From the NCBI GenBank assembly GCA_026983875.1, contig JALSTG010000144.1, positions 1-43,567 of the forward strand: a DNA stretch of 43,567 bases, given 5' to 3'. Below, piece by piece: positions 28,828 to 37,661 of this stretch (positions are counted from its first letter, which is position 1; each line of letters begins with the position of its first letter). The notes beneath the pieces were generated by a model, which ran no database searches, had not been told where the DNA came from, and saw only the letters and a list, made by a program, of their open reading frames with translations. The position numbers were made by a program, and so were the translations under genes. The DNA is from Campylobacteraceae bacterium. Lineage in GTDB: Bacteria > Campylobacterota > Campylobacteria > Campylobacterales > Sulfurovaceae.

Positions 28828-29304
28828 CTAAAGAATATTTCTCATGACGATGGCGTAGTGCATCACAAAAAGATTGAGGAAAAAGATCAACATACTCGAT
28901 CCGCGCGAGAAAAAATTCTGCCAACGGGTGCGCTCTTTGCCGTTGGTGCGGTAGGCGATGATGAAGTGAACGATCGTTGCCACCGTCAAGATTGCCACCA
29001 GGATGGCTTTCATCATTAGGGCATGGGAGATTTCACTACCGTCAGGATGCATAAGTAGCTCGAAGAGGTGAAACTTGGCCCCCAGAATGAAGCCCGTGCT
29101 CAGGAGAATGAGCAAGGATGCCACCTCGAACCAGCCGAAGATAGGCCCGACGTGAGGATAGACCTCCTGTTGGGCCTTTTTGTCCCGCAGTGTGACGCCC
29201 AGGATGAACATAAAAACCGATCCACCGATCCAGGAGATGGCCATGAGCAAATGGAGGTGAAAAGCCCACTCAGTCATCCAGTCGGGCATAGAATGTACTG
29301 GCAT
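28828..29304 (-). CDS. Four-helix membrane protein, CopD-like
   Basis: The 158-residue protein has four predicted membrane helices, at about 12-36, 50-76, 92-116 and 132-156. The first, FHLHLLMAISWIGGSVFMF, has the His and WIGG pattern of CopD/YebZ-type membrane proteins. Further His residues (VHFIIAY, VMHYAIVM) lie in helices 3 and 4, so haem or copper binding is possible but unproven. The ATG comes 3 bp behind the lepA stop, with a Shine-Dalgarno GAGGAG overlapping that stop, so it is translationally coupled to lepA. Its role is not known. Confidence 0.7.
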   Translation of the reverse strand: MPVHSMPDWMTEWAFHLHLLMAISWIGGSVFMFILGVTLRDKKAQQEVYPHVGPIFGWFEVASLLILLSTGFILGAKFHLFELLMHPDGSEISHALMMKAILVAILTVATIVHFIIAYRTNGKERTRWQNFFSRGSSMLIFFLNLFVMHYAIVMRNIL

Positions 29305-29307
29305 CCC

Positions 29308-31119
29308 CTACTCCTCAATCTTCAAAACGGCCATGAAGGCCTCCTGGGGGACGTTGACCTTGCCGATGGCTTTCATCCGTTTCTTTCCGGCCTTTTGCTT
29401 CTCCAGAAGTTTGCGCTTCCGGGTAATGTCCCCTCCGTAGCACTTGGCGGTGACGTTCTTGCCCATGGACTTGACGTTGGTCCGGGCGATGATGGTGTTG
29501 CCGATGCTTGCCTGAATCGCCACTTCGAAGAGCTGGCGGGGAATCAGCTCCTTGAGCTTCTCGACGAAGGCCAATCCTCGACTGCGGGCCTTCTCTCTAG
29601 GAACGATGATCGAGAGGGCATCGACCACCTCCCCGGCGACGCGAATGTCGAGCTTGACCAGATCCCCGGGACGGAATCCCACGGGCTCGTAGTCGAAGCT
29701 GGCATAACCCTTCGTGACAGTCTTGAGCCGGTCGTAGAAGTCCATGACGATCTCGTTCATGGGGATGTCGTACTCCATCAGAACTCGGTTTTCATTGAGA
29801 TAATCCATCTTTACCTGGATCCCTCGGCGGTCGTTGAGGAGTTTGATGAGATTGCCCACATAATCGTTGGGGGTCAGTATCGTCGCTTTGACGTAGGGTT
29901 CGTAGATCATCTCAATTTTAGAGGGCTCAGGCATCTCCGAGGGATTTTGGATGGTGATCTCTTCGCCGTTGGTGAGCTTGACTTTGTAAACGACGCTGGG
30001 AGCGGTGGCGATGAGCTCCAAGCCGAACTCCCGCTCCAGGCGCTCCTTGACCACCTCCATATGCAGCATCCCCAGGAAGCCGACCCGAAAGCCCGATCCA
30101 AGAGCTGCCGAGGATTCGGGCTCGAAACTTAGTGCCGCGTCGTTGAGCTTGAGTTTGTTCAGCGCGTCGCGCAGATCCTCGAACTTGTCGGTCTCGATGG
30201 GATAGATCCCGGCGAAGACGAAGGGTTTGGCCGGTTCGAAGCCTCCGATAGGCTCGGCAGTCGGGTTTTTGGCATCGGTAATGGTGTCGCCCACCTGAAG
30301 AGCCTCGACGGTCTTGAGCCCGGTGACGACGATCCCCACCTCGCCCGTCTCCAGGGAAGGCGTCTTGATGGGTTTGAGAGGATGGGGATACATCAGATCC
30401 AGGACCTGATGCTCTTCGGAGGTGCCCATGATCTTGATCTTCTGCCCCTTCTCGATCCGACCATCAAAGACTCTCACCAGGGCCAGGGCCCCCAGATAGT
30501 TGTCGAACCAGCTGTCGTAGATGAGCGCCTTGGCGGGAGCCTCTTCGTCGCCTGTCGGAGCGGGAATCTTCTCGACGATCATATCGATGAGCTCCTTAAC
30601 CCCCTGACCCGTCTTGGCGGAGACCAGGGCGTGTTCGGTTGCATCGATGCCAATGGCCTCTTCGAGCTCATGGAGCACCCGGTCGGGATCGGCAGCGGGA
30701 AGGTCGATCTTATTGACCACGGGGATGAGCTCCAGATCGTTTTCGATGGCGATGTAGACGTTGGCGATGGTTTGGGCTTCGACCCCCTGAGCGGCGTCCA
30801 CCACCAGCAGTGCTCCCTCGCAGGAAGCCAGAGATCGGCTCACTTCGTAGGAGAAATCCACGTGGCCCGGTGTGTCGATCAGATTTAGAACATAGTGTTC
30901 TCCGTCTTTGACGTAATCCAGACGCACGGACTGGGCTTTGATAGTAATGCCCCGCTCCTTCTCGATATCCATCGTGTCCATCATCTGGGCACTCATCTCC
31001 CGATCGCTGACGGCACCGCACTCCTGGATGATCCGGTCGGCCAGGGTCGATTTGCCGTGGTCGATGTGGGCGATGATGGAGAAGTTACGGATATGGGACT
31101 GGGGTATCTTTTGGGACAC
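29308..31119 (-). CDS. lepA: Elongation factor 4 (LepA)
   Basis: LepA is a ribosome-associated GTPase that affects translation under ionic or other stress. I start it at GTG 31119 ([26 protein letters not shown]), because AAGGAG lies six bases upstream; the ORF-track start is a TTG 33 bp earlier without a site. The 603-residue length is normal. G1 AHIDHGKS, G3 DTPGHVDF and G4 NKID are all present, followed by EF-G-like domains II, III and V and the LepA-specific C-terminal domain ([22 protein letters not shown]). A perfect 9-bp inverted repeat lies before the start. Confidence 0.97.
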   Translation of the reverse strand: MSQKIPQSHIRNFSIIAHIDHGKSTLADRIIQECGAVSDREMSAQMMDTMDIEKERGITIKAQSVRLDYVKDGEHYVLNLIDTPGHVDFSYEVSRSLASCEGALLVVDAAQGVEAQTIANVYIAIENDLELIPVVNKIDLPAADPDRVLHELEEAIGIDATEHALVSAKTGQGVKELIDMIVEKIPAPTGDEEAPAKALIYDSWFDNYLGALALVRVFDGRIEKGQKIKIMGTSEEHQVLDLMYPHPLKPIKTPSLETGEVGIVVTGLKTVEALQVGDTITDAKNPTAEPIGGFEPAKPFVFAGIYPIETDKFEDLRDALNKLKLNDAALSFEPESSAALGSGFRVGFLGMLHMEVVKERLEREFGLELIATAPSVVYKVKLTNGEEITIQNPSEMPEPSKIEMIYEPYVKATILTPNDYVGNLIKLLNDRRGIQVKMDYLNENRVLMEYDIPMNEIVMDFYDRLKTVTKGYASFDYEPVGFRPGDLVKLDIRVAGEVVDALSIIVPREKARSRGLAFVEKLKELIPRQLFEVAIQASIGNTIIARTNVKSMGKNVTAKCYGGDITRKRKLLEKQKAGKKRMKAIGKVNVPQEAFMAVLKIEE

Positions 31120-31150
31120 TCTATCTCCTTGGCAGATGCTTTCTTGCGTC

Positions 31151-31182
31151 AATGCGGCATCTCATGCGAATTCTGCCGCATT
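31151..31182 (-). promoter_or_regulatory. 9-bp inverted repeat before lepA
   Basis: AATGCGGCA and TGCCGCATT form perfect arms around a 14-nt loop, 31 bp before the lepA GTG. On the minus strand a TAGAAT box (31185-31180) overlaps its edge. It may be an operator, a 5'-UTR hairpin or a weak attenuator; no T-run follows. Confidence 0.45.
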
Positions 31183-31221
31183 CTACCCCCTTGGGGTTAA
31201 TCAGATTTTTTCTCGTTGCAC

Positions 31222-32157
31222 TTAGACGGTTTCAAAGAGAGAATTGACACTCTCGTTATTCTGAACCCTTCGGATCACTTCGCCCAGCATCGGTGCAGTG
31301 CTGAGAACCTTGATCTTCTTACATTCGGCGTGGAGAGGGATGGAATCGGAGACTACCAACTCGTCCAAGGCTCCATCTCGTATACGCTCGATCGCCGGAC
31401 CGGAGAGGACCGGATGGGTACAACATGCCATGACGCTGGTCGCCCCCAGTTCCTTGAGCGCGGCGGCTCCCTTGACCATCGTCCCGGCGGTATCGATCAT
31501 ATCATCGATCAGGATCACGTCCCGCCCTTCCACATCGCCGATGACATTCATCACCTCCGCGACGTTGGCCCGCTCCCGGCGCTTGTCCACAATTACCATA
31601 TCCAATCCGAGGCGGCCGGCGAAATAGCGGGCACGGGCGACACCGCCGATATCGGGAGAGGCAATGACGGGATTGGGAAGGTTTTTCGCACGGATGTAGT
31701 CGAGAAAGAGGATCGCACCGTAGAGATTGTCTACCGGAATATCGAAAAAGCCCTGGATCTGAGAAGCGTGCAGATCGACGGTCACCACCCGAGTGATCCC
31801 TGCCGTCTCCATCATATCGGCCACCAACTTGGCACTAATGGGGACGCGGGGGGCCGCCTTGCGGTCCTGTCGAGCGTAGCCGTAATAGGGAACGACGGCC
31901 GTAATGGAACGGGCACTGGAGCGCTTGAGAGCGTCGGTCATAATCAGCAGTTCCATCAGGTTGGCATTGGCCGGCGCGCAGGTGGGTTGGATGATAAAGA
32001 CATCCTTGCCTCGGACGCTTTCACCGATCTGAACGTTGATCTCTCCATCGGAGAAACGTTTGATCGTTGCACCGGAGAGGGGCATCTCGAGATACTCGGC
32101 GATGTTCTGGGCGAGCTGGGGATTGGCGGTACCGGAGAAGAGCATATAGTGACTCAT
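31222..32157 (-). CDS. prs: Ribose-phosphate pyrophosphokinase
   Basis: The enzyme makes PRPP from ribose 5-phosphate and ATP for purine, pyrimidine, NAD, His and Trp synthesis. The 311-residue length is normal. Visible are [24 protein letters not shown] near the start, the ATP-binding [12 protein letters not shown] flexible-loop region, [12 protein letters not shown], the DIGGVARAR catalytic segment and the PRPP-binding loop [14 protein letters not shown]. The prs stop is 102 bp before the lepA start, so the two could be co-transcribed. carB is 29 kb away, so there is no pyrimidine cluster. Confidence 0.98.
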   Translation of the reverse strand: MSHYMLFSGTANPQLAQNIAEYLEMPLSGATIKRFSDGEINVQIGESVRGKDVFIIQPTCAPANANLMELLIMTDALKRSSARSITAVVPYYGYARQDRKAAPRVPISAKLVADMMETAGITRVVTVDLHASQIQGFFDIPVDNLYGAILFLDYIRAKNLPNPVIASPDIGGVARARYFAGRLGLDMVIVDKRRERANVAEVMNVIGDVEGRDVILIDDMIDTAGTMVKGAAALKELGATSVMACCTHPVLSGPAIERIRDGALDELVVSDSIPLHAECKKIKVLSTAPMLGEVIRRVQNNESVNSLFETV

Positions 32158-32270
32158 TAATCAGACCTTTTCTATCAGAAATTTTATGTTACGAGATCGT
32201 CAGGAACGAGAACGATAACGATATTTTACTCCAAGAGAGATAAAGAGCGGCTCGACAAAGCGATTTTTGT

Positions 32271-32276
32271 TACAAT
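32271..32276 (+). promoter_or_regulatory. Candidate -10 element of the GGDEF-EAL gene
   Basis: TTTTTGTTACAATC contains TACAAT about 58 bp before the preferred start. A short hairpin (CCGGA/TCCGG, 32293-32308) lies between it and the Shine-Dalgarno AAAGGAG at 32321. Confidence 0.4.
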
Positions 32277-32333
32277 CTCGTTAGCAAAGGTTCCGGATCT
32301 GCCTCCGGTCCACTTGGGTCAAAGGAGAAAACG

Positions 32334-34631
32334 ATCAAGAATGTCGATACCTTTTTTCCGATTGTAAGTGAACAACTTCATCTCTATGCAGGGAAAAGCC
32401 TGAAGTTTTTAATCGTCGTCATCCTCTTCCTGTCTGCTCTTCTTTACGGATCCGTGCCTGTCGGATATCTCGTCGGCTGGGCTGCTCCGCTTCTTCTACT
32501 TGTTCTCTTCCGGTTCTACGACCTTTCACGCTTTCCTTCCGGCGATGAGGAAGATGCTTCCCGTCGGCGGGAAGCGTGGTATCGGCGCTTTCGGATCTCC
32601 GCTTATCTGACGGCACTTGGTCTTGGCCTGGCGGCACCTCTTTTTATTCCTTATCTAGGCGAACGTTACCTCCATTTCCTTGTGCTCTTTTTTATCATCG
32701 GTATCTCGGCCGGAGCATTGGCGGCTCTTTTCCCCGACACCCGACTCGTCACGACCTATCTTCTCTTCCTCAATCTACCTCTATTTCTCTATCTATTGAT
32801 TCGTGACGACCCCTATACAAACATTGCGGCAGCCGCTCTTTTCGTCTTTGTGATCGTCCTACTTGCGATAGCACAGATCAGCCGGGACCTGATGTTCCAG
32901 AGTGCCCAACGACAAGTGAAGCTCCAAGCCAAAGAGCGGGAGCTTCACGCACTCTTTGAGCAGACTCCGACACCGATTTTCTACTTCGACACCGACATGC
33001 GTGTGCGGAAGTACAACCGTGCTTTTAAAGAGTTCTTCCACGTTTCCGACGATGAGGAGCTTGATGGCTTCGATCTCCATAGCCTCAGTCACTATCCGGC
33101 CATTCAGCTGATGAAAGAGGTCCTCGAAAACCAAGAACCCAGGAAATACGACGGATACTATCACTCGACCTTTCCCCCCGAGAGGAGGTATTGGATTCGG
33201 GCCATCGTCGCACCCCTTTTCAACGACAGAGGAGAACTTATCGGGGGAGTCAGTAGCTTCCAGGACAAAACCCTGGAGAAAGAGAGTATCGACAACCTCC
33301 AACGGCTCGCATCCAAAGATTCTCTGACCGGCCTTCACAATCGTCGTGTCTTCTTCCAGAGGCTCAGCCAGCTCCTGCAAGAGACCCGTCAAGGGCTGAC
33401 ACTCCTGCTCTTCCTTGATCTCGATCAGTTCAAACCGATCAACGATACCCTCGGCCACAATATTGGCGATAAAGTTTTACAAAAAGTTGCAGATGTATTG
33501 AGGGAGATTCTCCCAAAAAACGCACAGGCCTTCCGTCACGGAGGCGACGAGTTTGTCGTGCTCTTTCCCGATTGCGGTAAAGAGGAGTCGGCTGTCCGTC
33601 AACATGCAGAGGCTTTTACGGAACAACTCAACCGACATCTGAACGTTTCCGTCGTCATCGACGGATACCATTTGCCGATACGAGCGAGTATCGGGGCTAT
33701 TGTGATCCATCCTTATATGCAAGACAGTGATGAAATCATCCGGCGTGCCGACATTGCAATGTACCAGGCTAAGCTCTCCAGTAGACATCTTGCTTTCTAC
33801 GATCCTACCTTGGATCTAAAACGTCAGAAAAATTTCTTTCTCCGTCACGGCCTGAACAATGAGAAACTCACCGATCAGCTATGCTTGTATTATCAGCCTA
33901 TCGTCTCTTCAGAAACCGGTTTTTTGCTGGGTGCCGAAGCACTGATCCGATGGGAACATCCTTCTTTGGGACTCCTCTACCCTGAGGAGTTTATCCCCCT
34001 TGCCGTAGAGAGTGGGGAAATCCTCAAAGTTGGTCGATGGGTAGCCGAAGAGGTTTGCAAAACACTTGCCCTGATCCAAAATAGTTTTCCCCGGACGACA
34101 CTTCGTTATCTCTCTTACAATATCGATGCCCAGGAACTTCATTTTGAAGATTTTGCCGAGCATCTCTCTTCCCTTTTGGACAAATATCGACTCCCTCCCA
34201 AAAGCCTGGTACTCGAAATCACCGAAAACTCCCTTATCGACAACCTTCCCCATATCGAAGAGACGATTCAGCACCTCAAAAAACTGGGAGTTCTCTGTGC
34301 AATCGATGACTTTGGAATAGGCTACTCCTCCCTCTCCTACCTCCAACGTCTCACCTTCGATATCCTCAAAATCGATCAGAGTTTTACCAAAGTTCTCACT
34401 GAAAGAGATCGCTCCGTATTCCTTATCGGACATATTCTGCAGATTGCTCGCCAACTCGACTACACGGTTATCGTCGAGGGGATCGAAGATGATCGTCAGC
34501 TTCGAAAACTCAAGGGGATTTTCCCCGGCTTGCAATGTCAAGGCTTCTACTACAGTAAGCCCTTACCTAAAGAAGAGTTTTTCCAATTACTTGAACATCG
34601 CAAAAAACTTGGGCACAATAGGCCAGACTAA
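32334..34631 (+). CDS. Membrane PAS-GGDEF-EAL cyclic di-GMP enzyme
   Basis: It has about six N-terminal membrane helices (a MASE-like module), a coiled linker, a PAS domain (ALFEQTPTPIFYFDTDMRVRKYN), a GGDEF domain with intact GGDEF loop and no RxxD I-site, and an EAL domain with EALIRWEHP, EITENSLI, IDDFGIGYSS, LKIDQSF and VEGIE. Both cyclase and phosphodiesterase sites look intact, so net activity cannot be told. The start is uncertain. The ORF-track GTG (32454) would cut the first helix LKFLIVVILFLSALLYG. The frame stays open back to a stop at 32241, but has no ATG, GTG or TTG before 32454. A Shine-Dalgarno AAAGGAG stands six bases before an ATC at 32334, which I use. The alternative is an ATG at 32341 with a shift in the T6 run. 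Confidence 0.88.
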   Translation: MKNVDTFFPIVSEQLHLYAGKSLKFLIVVILFLSALLYGSVPVGYLVGWAAPLLLLVLFRFYDLSRFPSGDEEDASRRREAWYRRFRISAYLTALGLGLAAPLFIPYLGERYLHFLVLFFIIGISAGALAALFPDTRLVTTYLLFLNLPLFLYLLIRDDPYTNIAAAALFVFVIVLLAIAQISRDLMFQSAQRQVKLQAKERELHALFEQTPTPIFYFDTDMRVRKYNRAFKEFFHVSDDEELDGFDLHSLSHYPAIQLMKEVLENQEPRKYDGYYHSTFPPERRYWIRAIVAPLFNDRGELIGGVSSFQDKTLEKESIDNLQRLASKDSLTGLHNRRVFFQRLSQLLQETRQGLTLLLFLDLDQFKPINDTLGHNIGDKVLQKVADVLREILPKNAQAFRHGGDEFVVLFPDCGKEESAVRQHAEAFTEQLNRHLNVSVVIDGYHLPIRASIGAIVIHPYMQDSDEIIRRADIAMYQAKLSSRHLAFYDPTLDLKRQKNFFLRHGLNNEKLTDQLCLYYQPIVSSETGFLLGAEALIRWEHPSLGLLYPEEFIPLAVESGEILKVGRWVAEEVCKTLALIQNSFPRTTLRYLSYNIDAQELHFEDFAEHLSSLLDKYRLPPKSLVLEITENSLIDNLPHIEETIQHLKKLGVLCAIDDFGIGYSSLSYLQRLTFDILKIDQSFTKVLTERDRSVFLIGHILQIARQLDYTVIVEGIEDDRQLRKLKGIFPGLQCQGFYYSKPLPKEEFFQLLEHRKKLGHNRPD

Positions 34632-34640
34632 GGAAGCTCT

Positions 34641-35576
34641 ATGTATCTCTTCGCCGACCGCCTCTACCGCAGAGACGAAATCACACTTGATGATGACCGC
34701 AAGCAGGTCATCTTCACCACCATCGACAACGAACAGATCCTTCAGTGGCTCCGGGAGCATGATTTCCCCGAAAGCTTCATCGAAGATATCCAAAACGAAG
34801 ACCAGAGTATCACCTATGAAGACAATGAGCGCTTCAAGCTGATAATTCTGAAATATTTCGTGCCCGACCCGGAAGACCGGCTGCACTTCCACGATGAAAA
34901 CGTCGTTATCATCGTCATGAAAAACACCTTTTTACTGATGGGACGGGATCAGCGCACCATCAAAGAGCTCAGTGCCCGCCTCTACAAACGCTACCGTCAA
35001 AGAGACAGCCTCGAATATATCACCTATACCGTGATCGACATCATAGTCGACCACACCATGTGGATCATCGACCGCATCGACGATCAACTCGAAGCGATCG
35101 AAGACCGTATCTTCGCGGAAGATCTGGACGAGCAGGAGGTTCAGAAAGATCTCTACTTTGCCCGGCGTACCCTCAACCGTATCGCCAAACTCTCGGTCCA
35201 ATCCAACGACGTCGTCAACAAGATCTACAACCACTTTCCCATCGAAACCCGCAAAAAACTCAAATATGAATTCATCGACCTCAAGGAACACCTCTCCTTC
35301 AGTATCAACGAATCCAAAACCTACCTGGACCGCACCGGCTATCTCCAAAACCTCCTCATGGGCTTTCTCAGTAACCGAATGAACCAGGCGATGCAACGTC
35401 TAGCGGCCATCAGCCTGATCTTTCTCCCCCTGACTTTTATCGTGGGCAACTACGGGATGAACTTCAAATTTATGCCCGAACTGGAGTGGCGCTACGGCTA
35501 TCTTGCCGTCTGGGTCGTCAATATCGCCATCGCCTGGGCCATCTACCGCTGGCTCAAGAGGCAGAAGTGGATCTGA
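34641..35576 (+). CDS. corA: CorA-family magnesium/divalent cation transporter
   Basis: CorA forms a pentameric channel that takes Mg2+ (also Co2+ or Ni2+) across the inner membrane. The 311-residue protein has a large N-terminal cytoplasmic domain with alternating helices (YFARRTLNRIAKLSVQ) and two C-terminal helices (about 255-275 and 287-305), with the selectivity motif YGMNF between them. The end KRQKW is basic, as is usual. AAGGAAG precedes the ATG, which lies 9 bp behind the GGDEF-EAL stop. The methyltransferase gene follows after 7 bp, so the three may form an operon. Confidence 0.94.
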   Translation: MYLFADRLYRRDEITLDDDRKQVIFTTIDNEQILQWLREHDFPESFIEDIQNEDQSITYEDNERFKLIILKYFVPDPEDRLHFHDENVVIIVMKNTFLLMGRDQRTIKELSARLYKRYRQRDSLEYITYTVIDIIVDHTMWIIDRIDDQLEAIEDRIFAEDLDEQEVQKDLYFARRTLNRIAKLSVQSNDVVNKIYNHFPIETRKKLKYEFIDLKEHLSFSINESKTYLDRTGYLQNLLMGFLSNRMNQAMQRLAAISLIFLPLTFIVGNYGMNFKFMPELEWRYGYLAVWVVNIAIAWAIYRWLKRQKWI

Positions 35577-35583
35577 AGCCCCG

Positions 35584-36141
35584 ATGAGGATCTCCACCAC
35601 CCCCTCGGTCGTCATCCGCATCCTTCTTTGGATCCTGTTGCTCATCGGCGGCGCTATCGGCTCCATCCGCTGTGACCTGCAATGCTTTCGTGCACTTTTT
35701 AGTTCCTGGAGCTTTCACCTCCTAAGTCTAACGGCGGGAGTTGCGGTCGTCCCCTTGGCCTTTCGTGCTGCGGCGACAGGAGGAAGAGAGCTCGCCCGTC
35801 AGGGTCGCGAAGGTGATCTCCCCCGCCTGGAGACCAATCGTCTGGTAACGACGGGAATCTACCGCTGCACCCGCCATCCGATGCTCTTCGGTCTGATGCT
35901 TCTGCCTCTGGGCTTCGCCCTGCTACTGGGATCTCCCACCTTCATCTTCTTTGTCGCCCCAGCGGAAGCCCTTTTTATCCTCCTAATGATCCTGACACTG
36001 GAGGAGCGGGAAGCGATCGCCAAGTTCGGCGATGCCTACCTGGAGTATCGGCGGAAAACGCCTCTGGTACCAAGATCGACGAAATGCTGGAAAGCGCTAT
36101 TTGGGAAAAAGACGGAAGAGATGAAAACGCGAGGTGGATAG
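35584..36141 (+). CDS. ICMT-like integral membrane methyltransferase
   Basis: The 185-residue protein resembles the isoprenylcysteine carboxyl methyltransferase/phospholipid methyltransferase family. It has several membrane helices and the C-terminal family pattern GIYRCTRHPMLFGLMLLPLGFALLLGS, followed by EEREAIAKFGDAYLEYRRKTPLVP, which together bind S-adenosylmethionine. The substrate is unknown; bacterial homologues act on lipids or small molecules. The ORF track begins at 35503 inside corA; I start at ATG 35584, giving 7 bp after corA and the first helix VIRILLWILLLIGGAIG directly. Confidence 0.8.
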   Translation: MRISTTPSVVIRILLWILLLIGGAIGSIRCDLQCFRALFSSWSFHLLSLTAGVAVVPLAFRAAATGGRELARQGREGDLPRLETNRLVTTGIYRCTRHPMLFGLMLLPLGFALLLGSPTFIFFVAPAEALFILLMILTLEEREAIAKFGDAYLEYRRKTPLVPRSTKCWKALFGKKTEEMKTRGG

Positions 36142-36197
36142 AAAGAGGGTGCAATGGCGTGAAGACGCTATTACGCTCGGTGGCTAAAGGGGACGAA

Positions 36198-37220
36198 CTA
36201 CATCCGCTCCGCCACATAATCCGCTAGCTCCAGGAGACGCCCAGCGTAGCCAAACTCGTTGTCGTACCAGGCCATCACTTTGACCATCGTGCCGTTAAGG
36301 ACTTGCGTGGAGAGTCCGTCGATGATGCTGGAGTGGGGATTGCCCAGGATGTCGGTGGAGACCAGCTCCTCGGTCGTAAATTCCAGGATCCCTTTGAGCT
36401 CGCCGTCGGCAGCCTTTTTGAAGGCGGCGTTGAGCTCCTCGACCGTCGTCTCCTTCTTGAGATTGGCGACGATCTCGGTAATCGCTCCGTCGGGTACGGG
36501 CACCCGCAACGCCATCGCGGTCATGCGACCTTGCAACTCGGGGATAACCTCCACGGTCGCTTTCGCCGCTCCGGTGGTCGTGGGAATGATGTTGACCGCG
36601 GCCGCCCGGCCCCGGCGGTGCTTGCCGGGCTTTTTCCTGTCGATCGTTACCTGACTGGAAGTATAGGCATGCGTCGTGGTAATATGGGCGCTCTCGACAC
36701 CGAAATTCTCCTCCAGGACCTTCATCGCCGGCGCCAGGGAGTTGGTCGTACAGCTGGCATTGGAGATGACGTGGTGATCTTCGGGCTTGTACCAGTGTTG
36801 ATTGACCCCCAAGACGACGGTCAGGTCGACGTTTTTCCCAGGTGCGGAGATGAGGACCTTCTTCGCCCCCGCTTCCAGGTGCTTGGCCGCACCGTCGCGA
36901 TCCGTGAAGTGTCCGGTGCACTCCAGGACGATATCGATGTCATGCTCTGCCCAGGGAAGTTTGGCGGGATCCCGCTCGTCGACGATAGCAATCTTCTGAC
37001 CCCCCACCCTTAGTGAGTTGTCGTCATATTCGATCTCGGCGGGGAATCGGCCGTGAACCGAGTCGTATTTAAGCATATAGGCGAGATCTTCGGGGGTGCC
37101 GCTGCCTCCGTTGGCGTAGACGATCTCCACATTTTTAGGGGGATGGGTGACATAGTGCCAGAGGACCATCTTGCCGATGCGGCCGAGACCGTTGATGGCG
37201 ATGCGTTTTTTACTCATCAT
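36198..37220 (-). CDS. gap: Glyceraldehyde-3-phosphate dehydrogenase, type I
   Basis: This enzyme interconverts glyceraldehyde 3-phosphate and 1,3-bisphosphoglycerate with NAD(P), here probably mainly for gluconeogenesis. It has 340 residues. Visible are the Rossmann start RIAINGLGRIGKM, the catalytic Cys in SNASCTTNSLAPA, the S-loop KPGKHRRGRAAAVNIIPTTTGAAKA and the C-terminal WYDNEFGYAGRLLEL. AAAGGAG precedes the ATGATG start, and the second ATG is also possible. No other glycolytic gene is near. Confidence 0.97.
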   Translation of the reverse strand: MMSKKRIAINGLGRIGKMVLWHYVTHPPKNVEIVYANGGSGTPEDLAYMLKYDSVHGRFPAEIEYDDNSLRVGGQKIAIVDERDPAKLPWAEHDIDIVLECTGHFTDRDGAAKHLEAGAKKVLISAPGKNVDLTVVLGVNQHWYKPEDHHVISNASCTTNSLAPAMKVLEENFGVESAHITTTHAYTSSQVTIDRKKPGKHRRGRAAAVNIIPTTTGAAKATVEVIPELQGRMTAMALRVPVPDGAITEIVANLKKETTVEELNAAFKKAADGELKGILEFTTEELVSTDILGNPHSSIIDGLSTQVLNGTMVKVMAWYDNEFGYAGRLLELADYVAERM

Positions 37221-37313
37221 TTGACTCCTTTGAAAATATGGGATAATTCTAATACAGAATGGCTAACGAACAGTTACATATACAAAATAGAGATCAAAAG
37301 GTGAGTCGATAAA

Positions 37314-37661
37314 ATGCGTCGAATGAAACTTAGGGAATATGCGCGGGAAAAGCGCCTCAGCCTCTTTGAAGTGGTCAAAAAGATCCAAAAGGGCGAATTA
37401 CGCTCCGAACAGGTGGAGGAGAACGGTCTTTCGGTCCAATATATTCTTCTGGAAGAGGATGAAACGGCACCTTCAAAAGCTCAGGAACCTACACAAAAGC
37501 GGACAGAAGCCGGCGATGGAAGAGATCCGTACATGGAGGAGCTGGAGCAGCTTCGCAAGGAGGTAGCCCAATTACGCAAGCTGGTCGAGTCCTGCTGCGG
37601 AGAAGAGAGTCTCTCTAGTCCAAAGGCTTTGCCGCCATCAAGAGACGAATATGCCCTTTAA
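37314..37661 (+). CDS. Small coiled-coil protein, unknown
   Basis: I do not recognise this 115-residue protein. The N-terminal half (MKLREYAREKRLSLFEVVKKIQKGEL...VQYILLEE) looks like a compact helical module, similar in pattern to helix-turn-helix proteins of the excisionase/MerR-start type, and might bind DNA. A charged linker follows, then a short coiled coil (about 77-95, EELEQLRKEVAQLRKLVE) and a CC pair. AAGGTGAG before the ATG supports translation. Its last 47 bp overlap the 3' end of the convergent methyltransferase gene. It is divergent from gap. Confidence 0.65.
   Translation: MRRMKLREYAREKRLSLFEVVKKIQKGELRSEQVEENGLSVQYILLEEDETAPSKAQEPTQKRTEAGDGRDPYMEELEQLRKEVAQLRKLVESCCGEESLSSPKALPPSRDEYAL

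Noticed and set aside
31216-32160. 314-residue plus-strand ORF
   Set aside because: Exact mirror of prs.
32341-32367. Separate 8-codon peptide MSIPFFRL
   Set aside because: An independent leader peptide is possible, but the Shine-Dalgarno is 13 bp away and the frame fits better as a frameshift candidate, so it is treated under the GGDEF-EAL start.
36150-36175. Possible terminator hairpin GCGTGAAGACGC between the ICMT-like gene and gap
   Set aside because: The stem is only 4-6 bp with a wobble and no T-run follows on either strand.
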